A stretch of 64,000 nt of DNA, from assembly GCA_965200795.1 (NCBI GenBank), contig CBDAVB010000035.1, forward strand, positions 62,001 through 126,000. Direction: 5' to 3'. This DNA comes from Parashewanella sp965200795 (GTDB lineage Bacteria; Pseudomonadota; Gammaproteobacteria; Enterobacterales; Shewanellaceae). A model generated the notes under the pieces. It searched no databases and was not told where the DNA came from. It saw nothing but the letters and a program-made list of their open reading frames with translations. How positions within the stretch are numbered: the first letter of the stretch is position 1; every line of letters starts with the position of its first letter. Positions 7,662-16,364 of this stretch are shown here, piece by piece. A program made the position numbers and the translations under genes.

Positions 7662-8886
7662 CAAAAGTAGGCTGAGATAGAATGGCGCTTCGTTTTAAAG
7701 CCGCGTGGTTTTGACTATTCTATTGAGGTCGCGGGGGAAGTTCACCAATCAATAAGGGGTAATCCGCATCGATGCCGGAGAAACTATAGTTACAAGGTTC
7801 TCCTTCGTGAAAACACGTGGCTCCGAAGTGCGAAGAAGCACCCTTTATCATAAGGGGTGCTAATTCTCTTGGGTATTTATTCGACGTAAATCGGTCTATA
7901 CAGTACTTAATAAAGCTCTTACGATCGCCATACCCTTGTTTCTTCGCTTCCTCATCTACTGATGTTAACTCATTATTATAAAAGAGAATTTTTATAGGTT
8001 GTGATTTTTTTTCTGTTACATGTTCTTCTTGTTCTTCTTGTGTCAGTGCGGTTCCCGACTCACCTCTTTCCGCGGCGCATTGTGATTGTGCTAGATTCGC
8101 CGGTGTCACATTGTGCCGAAAATCTACTAATGAATATCCGTAATTACACGTCCAATATGCGTTTATACAGGTCTTAATAAATGACGAACGATTTTTAAAC
8201 TTTTCATTCTTTACAATACCATTTATTAATGCTACGTCGGTGTCAGAAAAACGCATCCTTACAGTTTTACTTGTTGATTTTTTTCTCTTTCCAGGTCTTT
8301 TAAGTTCAGGCGCATGCGCGTCTTCTGATAAAGTAGGCTGAGATAGAATGGCGCTTTGTTTTAAAGCCGCATGGTTTTTACTATCCTCTTCAGGTCGTCG
8401 GGGAAGTTCATCAGTCAATAAGGGGCTATCCGCATCGAGGCCGGGGAAACTATGGACACCAGGTTCTCCTTGGTGAGAAAGCATGGCCCCGGAGTGCGAA
8501 GAGTGACTATGGATATAAGGTTCTCCTTGGTGAGAAAGCATGGCCCCGGAGTGCGAAGAGTGACTATGGATATAAGGTTCTCCTTGGTGAGAGAGCACGG
8601 CTCCGGAGTGCGAAGAGTGACTATGGACACAAGGTTCTCCTTGGTGAAAAAGCATGGCCCCGGAGTGCGAAGAGTGACTATGGATATAAGGTTCTTTTCG
8701 GTGAAAACGCACGGCCCCGGAGTGCGAAGAAGTACCTTCAGGGAAACGGAAAGACATATTGCTATAATCAAAGATCGTATTAACCCCGGCCTGTGAAGTC
8801 GCACCTTGAGGTTCAGGCCAGCCGTAATATGTCGCTGGATTAAAATAAGCGTTCGACATCGCATGCATAGAATCATTACTATTCAT
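7662..8886 (-). pseudogene. 5' part of RHH paralog 4 (broken)
   Basis: Starts at the ATG at 8886 (MNSNDSMHAM), AGGAG upstream, and stays open for 388 codons to a stop at 7720. Residues 60-150 are five 19-residue repeats around SSHSGAMLSHQGEP. RHH 1 is at about 206-249 and RHH 2 at about 295-338, the first preceded by ELKRPGKRKK. After RHH 2 the linker module restarts (ASSHFGATCFHEGEP), as in the four-RHH paralog 5, but a CAA/GAA-to-stop change ends the frame. Matching sequence continues to about 7662, where REP/MITE DNA intervenes. A shortened two-RHH protein without a coiled coil may still be made. Confidence 0.7.
8462..8746. repeat. 57-bp tandem repeat inside paralog 4
   Basis: Five in-frame 57-bp units encode 19-residue His/Ser-rich repeats. 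Units two to four are nearly identical and the outer ones have diverged, a typical product of slippage or unequal exchange. Confidence 0.9.
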
Positions 8887-9002
8887 AACAACTCCTAAAT
8901 TTAACAAAAAAATTATTACTCGACATGGTTATAATAATCACAGTCAGATGGTTGATTACAAGTTAATTTAATCGGAATGAGATTCCTTTCAGAAACTGTC
9001 CC
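8887..9002 (-). promoter_or_regulatory. conserved 5' block of RHH family, copy 4
   Basis: Same block. One arm of the dyad is altered (GTTG instead of CTTG at 8951-8954), and the element is still clearly alignable. Confidence 0.5.
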
Positions 9003-9062
9003 GATGCGGCGAACGACACGGAAAGTGACTGACTCAAACCAGTTGCCGTTTTTACCGCTTCT

Positions 9063-9307
9063 GAATGAGTTTTAACTTCCTGTCACGACTCATCTTCTTA
9101 ATTTCAATCTCTCTTTTTAGTGCTGAGCTTTTACTTACAACCCGCTCCTGATAAAGCAGTTTTAGCGGCCCTTTGCCTTTAAGAAACTTAGCCGCTTTGT
9201 GGCCGCCGGCCTGATGTTCACCGAACCGGCGCTCAATATCCGTGGTACAGCCGGTGTAAAGCAGGCCTTTTTGGGTCTGAATGATGTAAACCCACCAGGC
9301 GGCTGAC
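9063..9307 (-). pseudogene. 5'-truncated GIY-YIG gene
   Basis: Encodes most of the UPF0213-type GIY-YIG protein (SAAWWVYII to the C-terminal KLKLIQ). The first codons are replaced by a junction to ribB sequence, and an in-frame TAG lies directly upstream. No start codon precedes the domain. This junction differs from that of copies 1-3, so it arose separately. Confidence 0.75.
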
Positions 9308-9427
9308 TATGATGGTCGAGGATAACACCGGCCAATACGGCACGGCGTTTACCGTGGGTATTGAGACGACCCACGGCGTGCTGTGTGAGTTAATGAACCC
9401 GGAAGGCAACATGACTAAAGGAAAAAC
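9308..9427 (+). pseudogene. ribB fragment with internal deletion
   Basis: Joins bases matching 15840-15912 of ribB to bases matching about 16111-16160, skipping roughly 200 bp. It is an independent ribB remnant with a structure different from the fragments at 1.6, 3.7 and 6.1 kb. Confidence 0.75.
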
Positions 9428-9480
9428 TGATAATTTTCAAACACTCACATCAGCAACTTGAGTTCACTTAGGTATAAATA

Positions 9481-10997
9481 GTCGGTCATGAAAAACATCT
9501 AACATTCTGAACGCTAATAAAATATAGCTATTTGATACATTCAATTTCGACCAGAAATGATATAGTTAACCTATGGTTTCTGGTCGTTTTGGGTGCTAAA
9601 AATGCTCAAAGAAAGCCCGTCAAATTTACCTCATGCCAGTCTGTTTAATACCACAGACCAACTTCTGCAAACTCACCCTTTACTCATTTTAGCTAATGCC
9701 TTTTATTGGCGAGCGTTGGAAGAAGAGTTCAAGCCGTTATACAAAAAATTAGGCCGTAAAGCGAAGCCAATTCGGTTGATGTGCGGTTTGCTAATACTCA
9801 AACAACTTTACAAACTCAGCGATGAAGCCTTGGTCGATGAGTGGCTGATGAACGTGTATTTTCAAGTGTTTTGTGGTGAGACAGAGTTTCAAACAGCACG
9901 CCCTTGTGATGCCAGTGAACTCAGTGTTTTTCGTAAGCGCATCGGTGAAAAAGGCTGTGAAAAAATCTTTGCATTATCTGTGGCTTTACACGGTGACAAA
10001 GCTGAAGATGACACCGTGTACGTTGATACAACCGTCCAAGAAAAAGCCATTACTTATCCGACAGATAGCAAGCTTGCCATCAAGGTGGTTAACCGACTCA
10101 ATAAACTAGCCAAAGTATTTGGGATCAAGCAAAGACGTACTTATGTCAAAGAAGTCAAACAGCTACGCATTGACTGTCGAAGCTTTAGACATGCCAAAAA
10201 TCGAAGCAAAGCCAGAAGAGCGTTAAAAAGGTTGCGTGTTATCGCAGGTAAGCTTTTAAGGGAGCTACAACGCAAACTTCCACAAGATGTCCTTGATTTA
10301 CAAAAAGAGAATTTTTCCAATTATGAAAAAGCCATTACACAGCAACGTAAAGACAAGAACAAGATTTACAGCCTTCATGAACCCGATATTTACTGCGTAG
10401 GGAAAGGCAAAGACCATAAGCCATACGAGTATGGTAAAAAGGCTTCTGTCGTGCTCACAGAGCAGAGTCAATTAATCATCGGTGTAACCAGTCATGACAA
10501 ACATGAACACGACTCAAAATTGCTTAAGCCTGCACTTGACCATGCCCATAAACACCGAAAGAGTAAAATCACTACAGCCGTTGTAGATAAAGGCTATAAA
10601 GGGTGTATGTAGTATGTTGATCAAGAAGTTGTTATCCCTAGCCGGCCATTAAAACGGGACTCGCAAGCAAAGAGAAAACGCAAAAGTGAACTCTGTAAAA
10701 AACGGGCAACAATTGAACCAGTAATCGGGCATTTGAAGAGTGATTTTAGGCTCTGTAAGAACTGGTTAAAAGGCAGTGTTGGCGACTCAATAAACCTTCT
10801 AATGGCTGCGTGTGCCTGGAACTTGAGAAAGTGGTTAGCCATTTTCTTTTTGCTCGAAAAAGATGGTGAGTTTTGGCTATTTTGTAGTGAAATTGATGCG
10901 AAATATAAGAAATGTTGCTTTTGGGTACGGCTCTGAATTTTGCGTAAATCAGATGCCGTACATTTTAAATCTTGAAGTTATGTTTTTCAGTACCGAC
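9481..10997 (+). mobile_element. IS element copy 1 (IS5/IS1182-like, 1517 bp)
   Basis: The ends are inverted repeats: left GTCGGTCATGAAAAACAT, right complement GTCGGTACTGAAAAACAT. A 6-bp direct repeat TAAATA flanks it (9475-9480 and 10998-11003). It has the same length as the copy at 34848-36364. Both ends are intact, so it could still be moved by the other copy's transposase. Confidence 0.85.
9593..10936 (+). pseudogene. IS5/IS1182-like transposase with amber stop
   Basis: DDE transposase with an N-terminal DUF772-type domain (LCGLLILKQLYKLSDE-like) and the catalytic signature VDTTVQEKAITYPTDSKL. Compared with the intact copy at 34960 it has a CAG-to-TAG change at 10610-10612. This cuts the protein at 339 of 447 residues, before the last acidic catalytic region. 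The remaining frame to 10936 is otherwise undamaged. The start may be GTG 9593 or ATG 9602. Confidence 0.85.
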
Positions 10998-11508
10998 TAA
11001 ATACTCCTTTTTAATAACGACGCCGAACATGCCCGGGCATCGCGGATAATTGCCGCATTATCATAGCATCAAATAAATTGATCAACGGCGAAATATCGGC
11101 GGCGGCCGATAAGTTATTACCGGTTACGACGGTGTTCAGGTACGGTGCCGCGCCCGTCGGGGATTTTATTCAGGACACAGCCGGCGGCAATTTTAACCAG
11201 CTTGTGAACGTGAAGCACTCACGTAAAAGGTGAGGTAACCTGAACGGAAAACTTATTTATTTTTATGCGGTTCATCTTTGTGTAAGCGTTCAACTGATGT
11301 TTCCGGGTTCAACGCCCTCCGGGCTCTTGTCCGGCGCCTTTGGCTGACGCGCCAAAGTCCGCGGATGACCGGCACAAAAACCGGTTATTTCATTCTCCGC
11401 CTTGTCAGATATGACAAAATGAAGTACTGAAATTTAATTGGGTTTATGCTCTGAAAGAGTCTTTCAGGTTTCACAGACTTTCGGCGAACCTGGCTGCCAT
11501 ATCTTCAT
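10998..11508. other. intergenic with 265-bp spacer copy 4
   Basis: From 11004 to about 11160 I see no gene and no match to ribB. From 11162 to 11437 the sequence is the fourth copy of the spacer repeat, followed by the sequence after the stop codon of paralog 5. Unlike the other spacers it is not preceded by a ribB fragment. Confidence 0.6.
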
Positions 11509-13398
11509 TCACTTTTGAGCAGCGTCTTTACAATATTTTTCAATGTCTTGAAACTCAGCATTCACTTTATCAGGTAATATCGACTGTTGACTTTGTAATT
11601 TTACTCTGTATTTCGCTTGCCACTGATTTTTTTCTTCCAGATCGTGAATTTTTTGTTCCAGATCGTGAATTTTTTCTTTCTGCGCTTTATTTATTTCTTG
11701 TAAATTATTAAATTCTTCACTTGTCGTTTTATTTTCTGTTTTTAACACTTCAATTTGTTGTTTCAGCGACTCATTTTCTTCTTGTTCCGCCGCAGACTTC
11801 TCTATCGGAAAGGGTGCTGATGTTTTTGTGTGTTTTTTCGACTTGTATAGGCTTACACAGTGCAGCATAAAGTACGAACGATTGAAATGCTCTTTGGTCT
11901 TAATTTCCTTATCTATTAATTCTAAATCTTCCATAGAAAAACTAACTCGAATTCTTTTTGTTCTTTTTTCTTCTTCTTGTTCTTCTTGTTCTTCTTGTTC
12001 TTCTTGTTCTTCTTGTGTCAGCGGGGTTCCCGTCTCACTTCTTACTGCGGCGGGTTGTGCTCGCCCCGGTAATGGCTCATCAGGCGGAAGCTCTATAAAT
12101 GACTCTCCGTGTTGATTCTTCCAATATAGGTTTATACAGTACTTAACAAGTGACTCACAAGATGAAAACCCATCGCTCTTTACAACACCTTTTATTGATT
12201 CGAAATTGTCCTTAGTCACACTAATACTTAATTTTACTGATTTTACTGGTTTTATTTCTTCTGTTTCCGCTGTGCATTGAATTAATTTTTGACTCTTTCT
12301 AGGTTTTCTAGGTTTTCTAGGTTTTTTAGGTTTTTTAACTATTATAGGGTCAGGCGCGTGCGCGTCTTCTGATTTCTCTTCAGGTCGTCGGGAAAGTTCA
12401 CCAGTCAATAAGGGGTTATCCGCATCGACGCCGGGGAAACTATGGATATAAGGTTCTCCTTGGTGAAAACGCATGACCCCGGAGTGCGGAAAAGTAACCT
12501 TTGTCGGAAGAAGTGTTAATGCTCGGTATTCTTTCGAGCTGTGTTCTTTTATACATTGGTTTACACAGTGCCTAATAAATTCCACACGATTTTTAAACCC
12601 TTTGTTATTCATTTCCCTATTTATTAATTTTACCTCGCTATCTTCAAGAAACAATTGTAATCTTCTTAAGCCTTTTTCTGCTAAATGTTCTTCTTGTTCT
12701 TCTTGTGTCTGCGCGGTTCCCGTCTCACGTCTTACTGCGGCGGGTTGTGCTCGTTCCCCCCGTGATGGTTCACTATGCAGAAGCTTTATTAATAACACTC
12801 CGTGTTCATTTATCCAATAATGGTTTATACAGTAAATAATAAATGATTTACGTTTTTTAAACCCTGCCTTTGTTGCTTCTTTACTTATTAATGTTAAATC
12901 CTTCTCAGAAAAACTAACAAATATTTGATATCTTTTTATTTCTTCTCCTTTTCCTGTGTATTTAGTTACTGCTTTTCTCTTTCCAAGTTCTTTAAATCTT
13001 TTACGTTCAGGCGGTTCAGGCGCGTTCGGGTCTTCTGATAAAGTAGGCTGTACAATGGCGTTTCGTTTCTCTTCAGGTCGTCGGGGAAATTCACTAGTCA
13101 ATAAGGGTTTGCCGGGCAAACCAGGGTTACAAGGCTGTTCTTGGTGAAAACGCTTGACCCCGGAGTGCGAAGAAGTACCGTCAGCGGCACTGTAAGGCAT
13201 GTGGCTTTCATAAGAGTGCGTATTGCTTGACAGCGCGCCGGCTCCGTTTGAACAGTCATAAACCCCGGCCTGTGAAGTCGCACCCGGAGATTCAGGCCAG
13301 CCGAAATCTGTCGCGGCAAAATAAGAATCCAAATCACTATTCATCAAATCTGCACCTAACTTTAAATCTGACCACCCTAAATAACTATTACTACTCAT
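11509..13398 (-). CDS. four-RHH / coiled-coil family protein, paralog 5
   Basis: Predicted 629 aa from the ATG at 13398 (MSSNSYLGW), AGGAG upstream; the largest member. Four RHH-like domains lie at about 155-200 (KSFIIYCINHYW), 243-288 (VEFIRHCVNQC), 386-431 (CESLVKYCINLYW) and 480-523 (RSYFMLHCVSLY). The linker HSGVMRFHQGEPYIHSFPG and the segment up to domain 3 repeat the N-terminal linker, so the gene looks like a fusion of two family genes or an internal duplication. Low-complexity stretches are EEQEEQEEQ and KKPRKPRKPRK. The coiled coil spans about 538-598. The C-terminus (NAEFQDIEKYCKDAAQK) differs from that of paralogs 2 and 3 but resembles the remnant after paralog 4. Confidence 0.85.
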   Translation of the reverse strand: MSSNSYLGWSDLKLGADLMNSDLDSYFAATDFGWPESPGATSQAGVYDCSNGAGALSSNTHSYESHMPYSAADGTSSHSGVKRFHQEQPCNPGLPGKPLLTSEFPRRPEEKRNAIVQPTLSEDPNAPEPPERKRFKELGKRKAVTKYTGKGEEIKRYQIFVSFSEKDLTLISKEATKAGFKKRKSFIIYCINHYWINEHGVLLIKLLHSEPSRGERAQPAAVRRETGTAQTQEEQEEHLAEKGLRRLQLFLEDSEVKLINREMNNKGFKNRVEFIRHCVNQCIKEHSSKEYRALTLLPTKVTFPHSGVMRFHQGEPYIHSFPGVDADNPLLTGELSRRPEEKSEDAHAPDPIIVKKPKKPRKPRKPRKSQKLIQCTAETEEIKPVKSVKLSISVTKDNFESIKGVVKSDGFSSCESLVKYCINLYWKNQHGESFIELPPDEPLPGRAQPAAVRSETGTPLTQEEQEEQEEQEEQEEEKRTKRIRVSFSMEDLELIDKEIKTKEHFNRSYFMLHCVSLYKSKKHTKTSAPFPIEKSAAEQEENESLKQQIEVLKTENKTTSEEFNNLQEINKAQKEKIHDLEQKIHDLEEKNQWQAKYRVKLQSQQSILPDKVNAEFQDIEKYCKDAAQK

Positions 13399-13514
13399 AA
13401 CAACTCCTGAATTTAACAATAAAATTATTACTCGACAGGGTTATAATAATCACAATTATATGCTTGATTACAAGTTAATTTAATCGGAATGAGTTTCTTT
13501 CAGAAACTGTCCCG
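13399..13514 (-). promoter_or_regulatory. conserved 5' block of RHH family, copy 5
   Basis: Same block, dyad intact at 13463-13474. The stretch between dyad and -10 is more diverged (CACAATTATATG). Confidence 0.5.
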
Positions 13515-13567
13515 GCGCGGCGAACGACACGGAAAGTGACTGACTCAAACCAGTTGCCGTTTTTACC

Positions 13568-13653
13568 GATTCTGAATGAGTTTTAACTTCCTGTCACGAC
13601 TCATCTTCTTAATTTCAATCTCTCTTTTTAGTGCTGAGCTTTTACTTACAACC
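13568..13653 (-). pseudogene. 3' end fragment of GIY-YIG gene
   Basis: About 85 bp identical or nearly so to the last codons of the GIY-YIG gene at 14929. It abuts and slightly overlaps the truncated 3' end of paralog 6, marking another duplication breakpoint. Confidence 0.7.
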
Positions 13654-14763
13654 TTTGGTTGATTGCGCCAAAGTCCGCTTGACCTTGTAACGTTGAGATG
13701 TGTTTATTAGCGTCTTATTTTTTTCTTCCAGCTCGTTATTTTTTCCTATTAACGCTTTAACTCTTTCTATTGATTGATTTTCTTCTTTCCGCAAAGTTCC
13801 CATCTCATCGATTACTGCGGCGAATCTTGCTTGTTCCTCCGCAGTCGCATTTTTCGGAAGGTCTGAAAATTTCATCTTGTATTTTTCTATCCAATGTTGG
13901 TCCAAACAGGACATAATAAATTTCGTACGACCACGAAAGCTTTCAGCATCCGGTTTTACTAATGCTAACTCGCCCTCATTAACATACGTTTTTATTAATG
14001 CTAACTCGTCCTCAGTAACATAAATGAATACTTTTATTCTTATTCCTGCTTGTGCGGATTTAGTTACTGTTTTTCTCTTTTTGGGGTTTACAGCTTCAGT
14101 CGCGTGAGCGTCTTCTGTCCGGGATCGAAAGGCGCTTCCATTTAAAGCCGCATTTTTCGAACATTCTAAAAGTGTATTTTCGTGTTTTTTTAGCCCATAT
14201 TCGGATATACAGTACCTAAGAAATCGCGAACGTTTATTAAAGCCTCCATCAGTCATTCCCTGATCTAGTAATTCCATCTGGGGCCTAGAAAAATAAATTC
14301 CTATTTTTTGGTCTTTTTTTTCTTCTGCGAATAAAGCTACTCTTTTTGTCTTTTTGGGTTTTACAGCTTCAGTCGCATACGCGTCTTCTGATAAAGCACG
14401 CTGAGATCGAAAGGCGCTTCCATTTACAACCGCATGGTTTTGACTATGGCTTTCAGATCGGGGAAGTCCACCAATCAATTGGGGCTCATGCGCAGGGGAG
14501 CCGGGGGAACTAAGGTTACAAGGCTCTTCTTGGTGAAAACGCCGGATCCAGGCGTAGGGAGAATTATCGTAAGCGGAACTGAAAGGCGTATTGTTATAAC
14601 CAAAGACCATATTATTGGCTGACGGCGCGCCGGCTCCGTTTGAACAGTTATAAAACCCGGTCTGTGAAGTTGTTCCTTGAGTTTGAGGCCAGCCGGTATC
14701 TGCCGCTGTATAAAAATAAAAACCACTATAAGACATCGCATCTGAAGAACCATTATTATTCAT
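13642..14763 (-). CDS. tandem RHH / coiled-coil family protein, paralog 6
   Basis: Predicted 373 aa from the ATG at 14763 (MNNNGSSDAM), AGGAG upstream; the most diverged member and the one nearest the intact GIY-YIG gene. RHH 1 is at about 151-194 (RSRFLRYCISEY), preceded by PKKTKR. RHH 2 is at about 240-296 (GRTKFIMSCLDQHW), preceded by PKKRKTV, which is close to the classical SV40-type nuclear signal. RHH 2 carries an internal duplication of ELALIK/ELALVK that should extend its first helix. A short coiled coil spans 323-355. The conserved tail is missing: the frame ends in sequence beside a GIY-YIG fragment, so the 3' end was replaced by a rearrangement. Confidence 0.8.
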   Translation of the reverse strand: MNNNGSSDAMSYSGFYFYTAADTGWPQTQGTTSQTGFYNCSNGAGAPSANNMVFGYNNTPFSSAYDNSPYAWIRRFHQEEPCNLSSPGSPAHEPQLIGGLPRSESHSQNHAVVNGSAFRSQRALSEDAYATEAVKPKKTKRVALFAEEKKDQKIGIYFSRPQMELLDQGMTDGGFNKRSRFLRYCISEYGLKKHENTLLECSKNAALNGSAFRSRTEDAHATEAVNPKKRKTVTKSAQAGIRIKVFIYVTEDELALIKTYVNEGELALVKPDAESFRGRTKFIMSCLDQHWIEKYKMKFSDLPKNATAEEQARFAAVIDEMGTLRKEENQSIERVKALIGKNNELEEKNKTLINTSQRYKVKRTLAQSTKGCK

Positions 14764-14880
14764 AACAACTCCTGAATTTAACAATAAAAATTATTACTCG
14801 ACAGGGTTATAATAATCACAGTCAGATGGTTGATTACAAGTTAATTTAATCGGAATGAGTTTCTTTCAGAAACTGTCCCG
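14764..14880 (-). promoter_or_regulatory. conserved 5' block of RHH family, copy 6
   Basis: Same block. The dyad arm is altered as in copy 4 (14829-14840). Confidence 0.5.
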
Positions 14881-14928
14881 ATGCGGCGAACGACACGGAA
14901 AGTGACTGACTCAAACCAGTTGCCGTTT

Positions 14929-15201
14929 TTACCGATTCTGAATGAGTTTTAACTTCCTGTCACGACTCATCTTCTTAATTTCAATCTCTCTTTTTAGTGC
15001 TGAGCTTTTACTTACAACCCGCTCCTGATAAAGCAGTTTTAGCGGCCCTTTGCCTTTAAGAAACTTAGCCGCTTTGTGGCCGCCGGCCTGATGTTCACCG
15101 AACCGGCGCTCAACATCCGTGGTACAGCCGGTGTAAAGCAGGCCTTTCTGGGTCTCAATGATGTAAACCCACCAGGCGGCTGACGGCTTTTTTTGAGTCA
15201 T
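14929..15201 (-). CDS. GIY-YIG domain protein (UPF0213/YhbQ-like)
   Basis: Predicted 90 aa from the ATG at 15201, with AAGGAAG eight bases upstream; an upstream start would lack an SD. The motifs VYII and LYTG (the GIY-YIG pair), the Arg in ERRFGEH and the downstream Glu in LLYQE fit the family. UPF0213 proteins are single-domain members of the GIY-YIG nuclease superfamily with poorly known roles, probably nucleic-acid related. It is divergent from ribB and shares the intergenic region with the FMN riboswitch. Fragments of it recur at 3.5, 9.1 and 13.6 kb, so it is the source gene of those remnants. Confidence 0.85.
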   Translation of the reverse strand: MTQKKPSAAWWVYIIETQKGLLYTGCTTDVERRFGEHQAGGHKAAKFLKGKGPLKLLYQERVVSKSSALKREIEIKKMSRDRKLKLIQNR

Positions 15202-15263
15202 TTTATTCACTTCCTTTGTTATTAAGCGCATACTATAGCTTCGTCGATAACAGTAATCGACAC

Positions 15264-15424
15264 ATTCTCAGGGCGGGGTGCGATTCCCCACCGGCGGTGA
15301 TCAGAAGCTTTGCTTTTGTCAGCCCGCGAGCGCCCGGCTGTCAGCATGATAACCGGGGTCCAGCAGATTTGGTGCGTGTCTGGCTTAAATCCTGAACCAA
15401 CATTATTCCAAAGCCGACGGTGTT
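15264..15424 (+). ncRNA. FMN riboswitch (RFN element)
   Basis: Carries the conserved RFN blocks in order: GGGCGGGGTGCGATTCCCC, CCGGCGGTGATC, AGCCCGCGAGCG, CAGCAGATTTGGTG and GCCGACGGTG. It precedes ribB by about 180 bases. A GC-rich inverted repeat (TTCCGCC...GGGCGGAA, near 15516-15544) between aptamer and SD could serve as the expression platform. In known cases FMN binding lowers ribB expression. Confidence 0.93.
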
Positions 15425-15603
15425 GTTGTTTTGTTTAACTTAGCGACTCAGTCCGGACGGGAGAGAATCAGCAATAGGCGCGCATCATAGTGTTACGCGC
15501 TTAATTTGTCGCGCTTTTCCGCCGCTAATTTCAGCGGGCGGAAACGGCGCTTATCTTCATTGCCCTGATCCAATATTTTGATGAACTTTAAGAGGAAAAT
15601 ATT

Positions 15604-16251
15604 ATGGATCAGTCCAATCAGACGCTTGCGGCCGTCGGCCGGATCAACCGTGCCGTCGAGGCGCTGCGGCAAGGTCGCGGCGTGTTGTTAACGGATCATG
15701 AGGCCCGTGAAAACGAGACCGACATGATCTTTGCGGCGCAAACCCTGACCACCTCGCAGATGGCGCGGCTTATCCGGGATTGCAGCGGCATTGTCTGCCT
15801 GTGTTTAACCGGGGCGCAGGTGGATCAGCTGCAGCTGCCTATGATGGTCGAGGATAACACCAGCCAATACGGCACGGCGTTTACCGTGAGTATTGAGGCG
15901 GCCTACGGCGTGACCACGGGCGTATCGGCGGTGGACAGAGTATCTACCGTTAAAGCGGCGGTTAACGAGCGGGCGCGGCCGGGTGACTTAGCCCGTCCGG
16001 GTCATGTTTATCCTCTGCGAGCGCACGCGCGGGGCGTATTAGGACGCGGCGGTCATACTGAAGGCACGATTGATCTGATGAAGCTAGCGGATTTAAAGCC
16101 GGCCGGCGTGTTGTGTGAGTTAATGAACCCGGACGGCACCATGGCCAAAGGAAAACAAGTCACGCGCTACGGCGAGCGGCACAATATGCCGATATTAAGG
16201 ATTGCTGACATCATTGCTTATCGTCTGCAAGACGATAAGCGGGCTTGTTAA
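15604..16251 (+). CDS. ribB: 3,4-dihydroxy-2-butanone 4-phosphate synthase
   Basis: RibB, 215 aa, converts ribulose 5-phosphate to dihydroxybutanone phosphate plus formate in riboflavin synthesis. Length and sequence match single-domain gammaproteobacterial RibB, with no GTP cyclohydrolase II domain attached. Visible family motifs: RENETDMIF (usually RENEGD, so Gly is Thr here), MVEDNTSQYGTAF, GVTTGVSAVDR, RPGHVYPLRA and RGGHTEGTIDLM. The ATG has AGAGG nine bases upstream and lies behind the FMN riboswitch. This is the intact parent of the fragments scattered through 1.6-9.4 kb. Confidence 0.95.
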   Translation: MDQSNQTLAAVGRINRAVEALRQGRGVLLTDHEARENETDMIFAAQTLTTSQMARLIRDCSGIVCLCLTGAQVDQLQLPMMVEDNTSQYGTAFTVSIEAAYGVTTGVSAVDRVSTVKAAVNERARPGDLARPGHVYPLRAHARGVLGRGGHTEGTIDLMKLADLKPAGVLCELMNPDGTMAKGKQVTRYGERHNMPILRIADIIAYRLQDDKRAC

Positions 16252-16262
16252 CATCACAGACT

Positions 16263-16287
16263 CCGCCCGCTCTTTTGAGCGCGGCGG
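16263..16287 (+). terminator. hairpin after ribB
   Basis: CCGCC/GGCGG and GCTC/GAGC arms around a TTTT loop begin 12 bases past the ribB stop. There is no long T-tail, so termination efficiency is uncertain. Confidence 0.45.
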
Positions 16288-16364
16288 ATTTACGGCGTAA
16301 TCGTCCGGAATACCGTTTTGCCTCAGGCGCGGTTGCGGGGGATTTAAGCGTACGTATACGGTCA

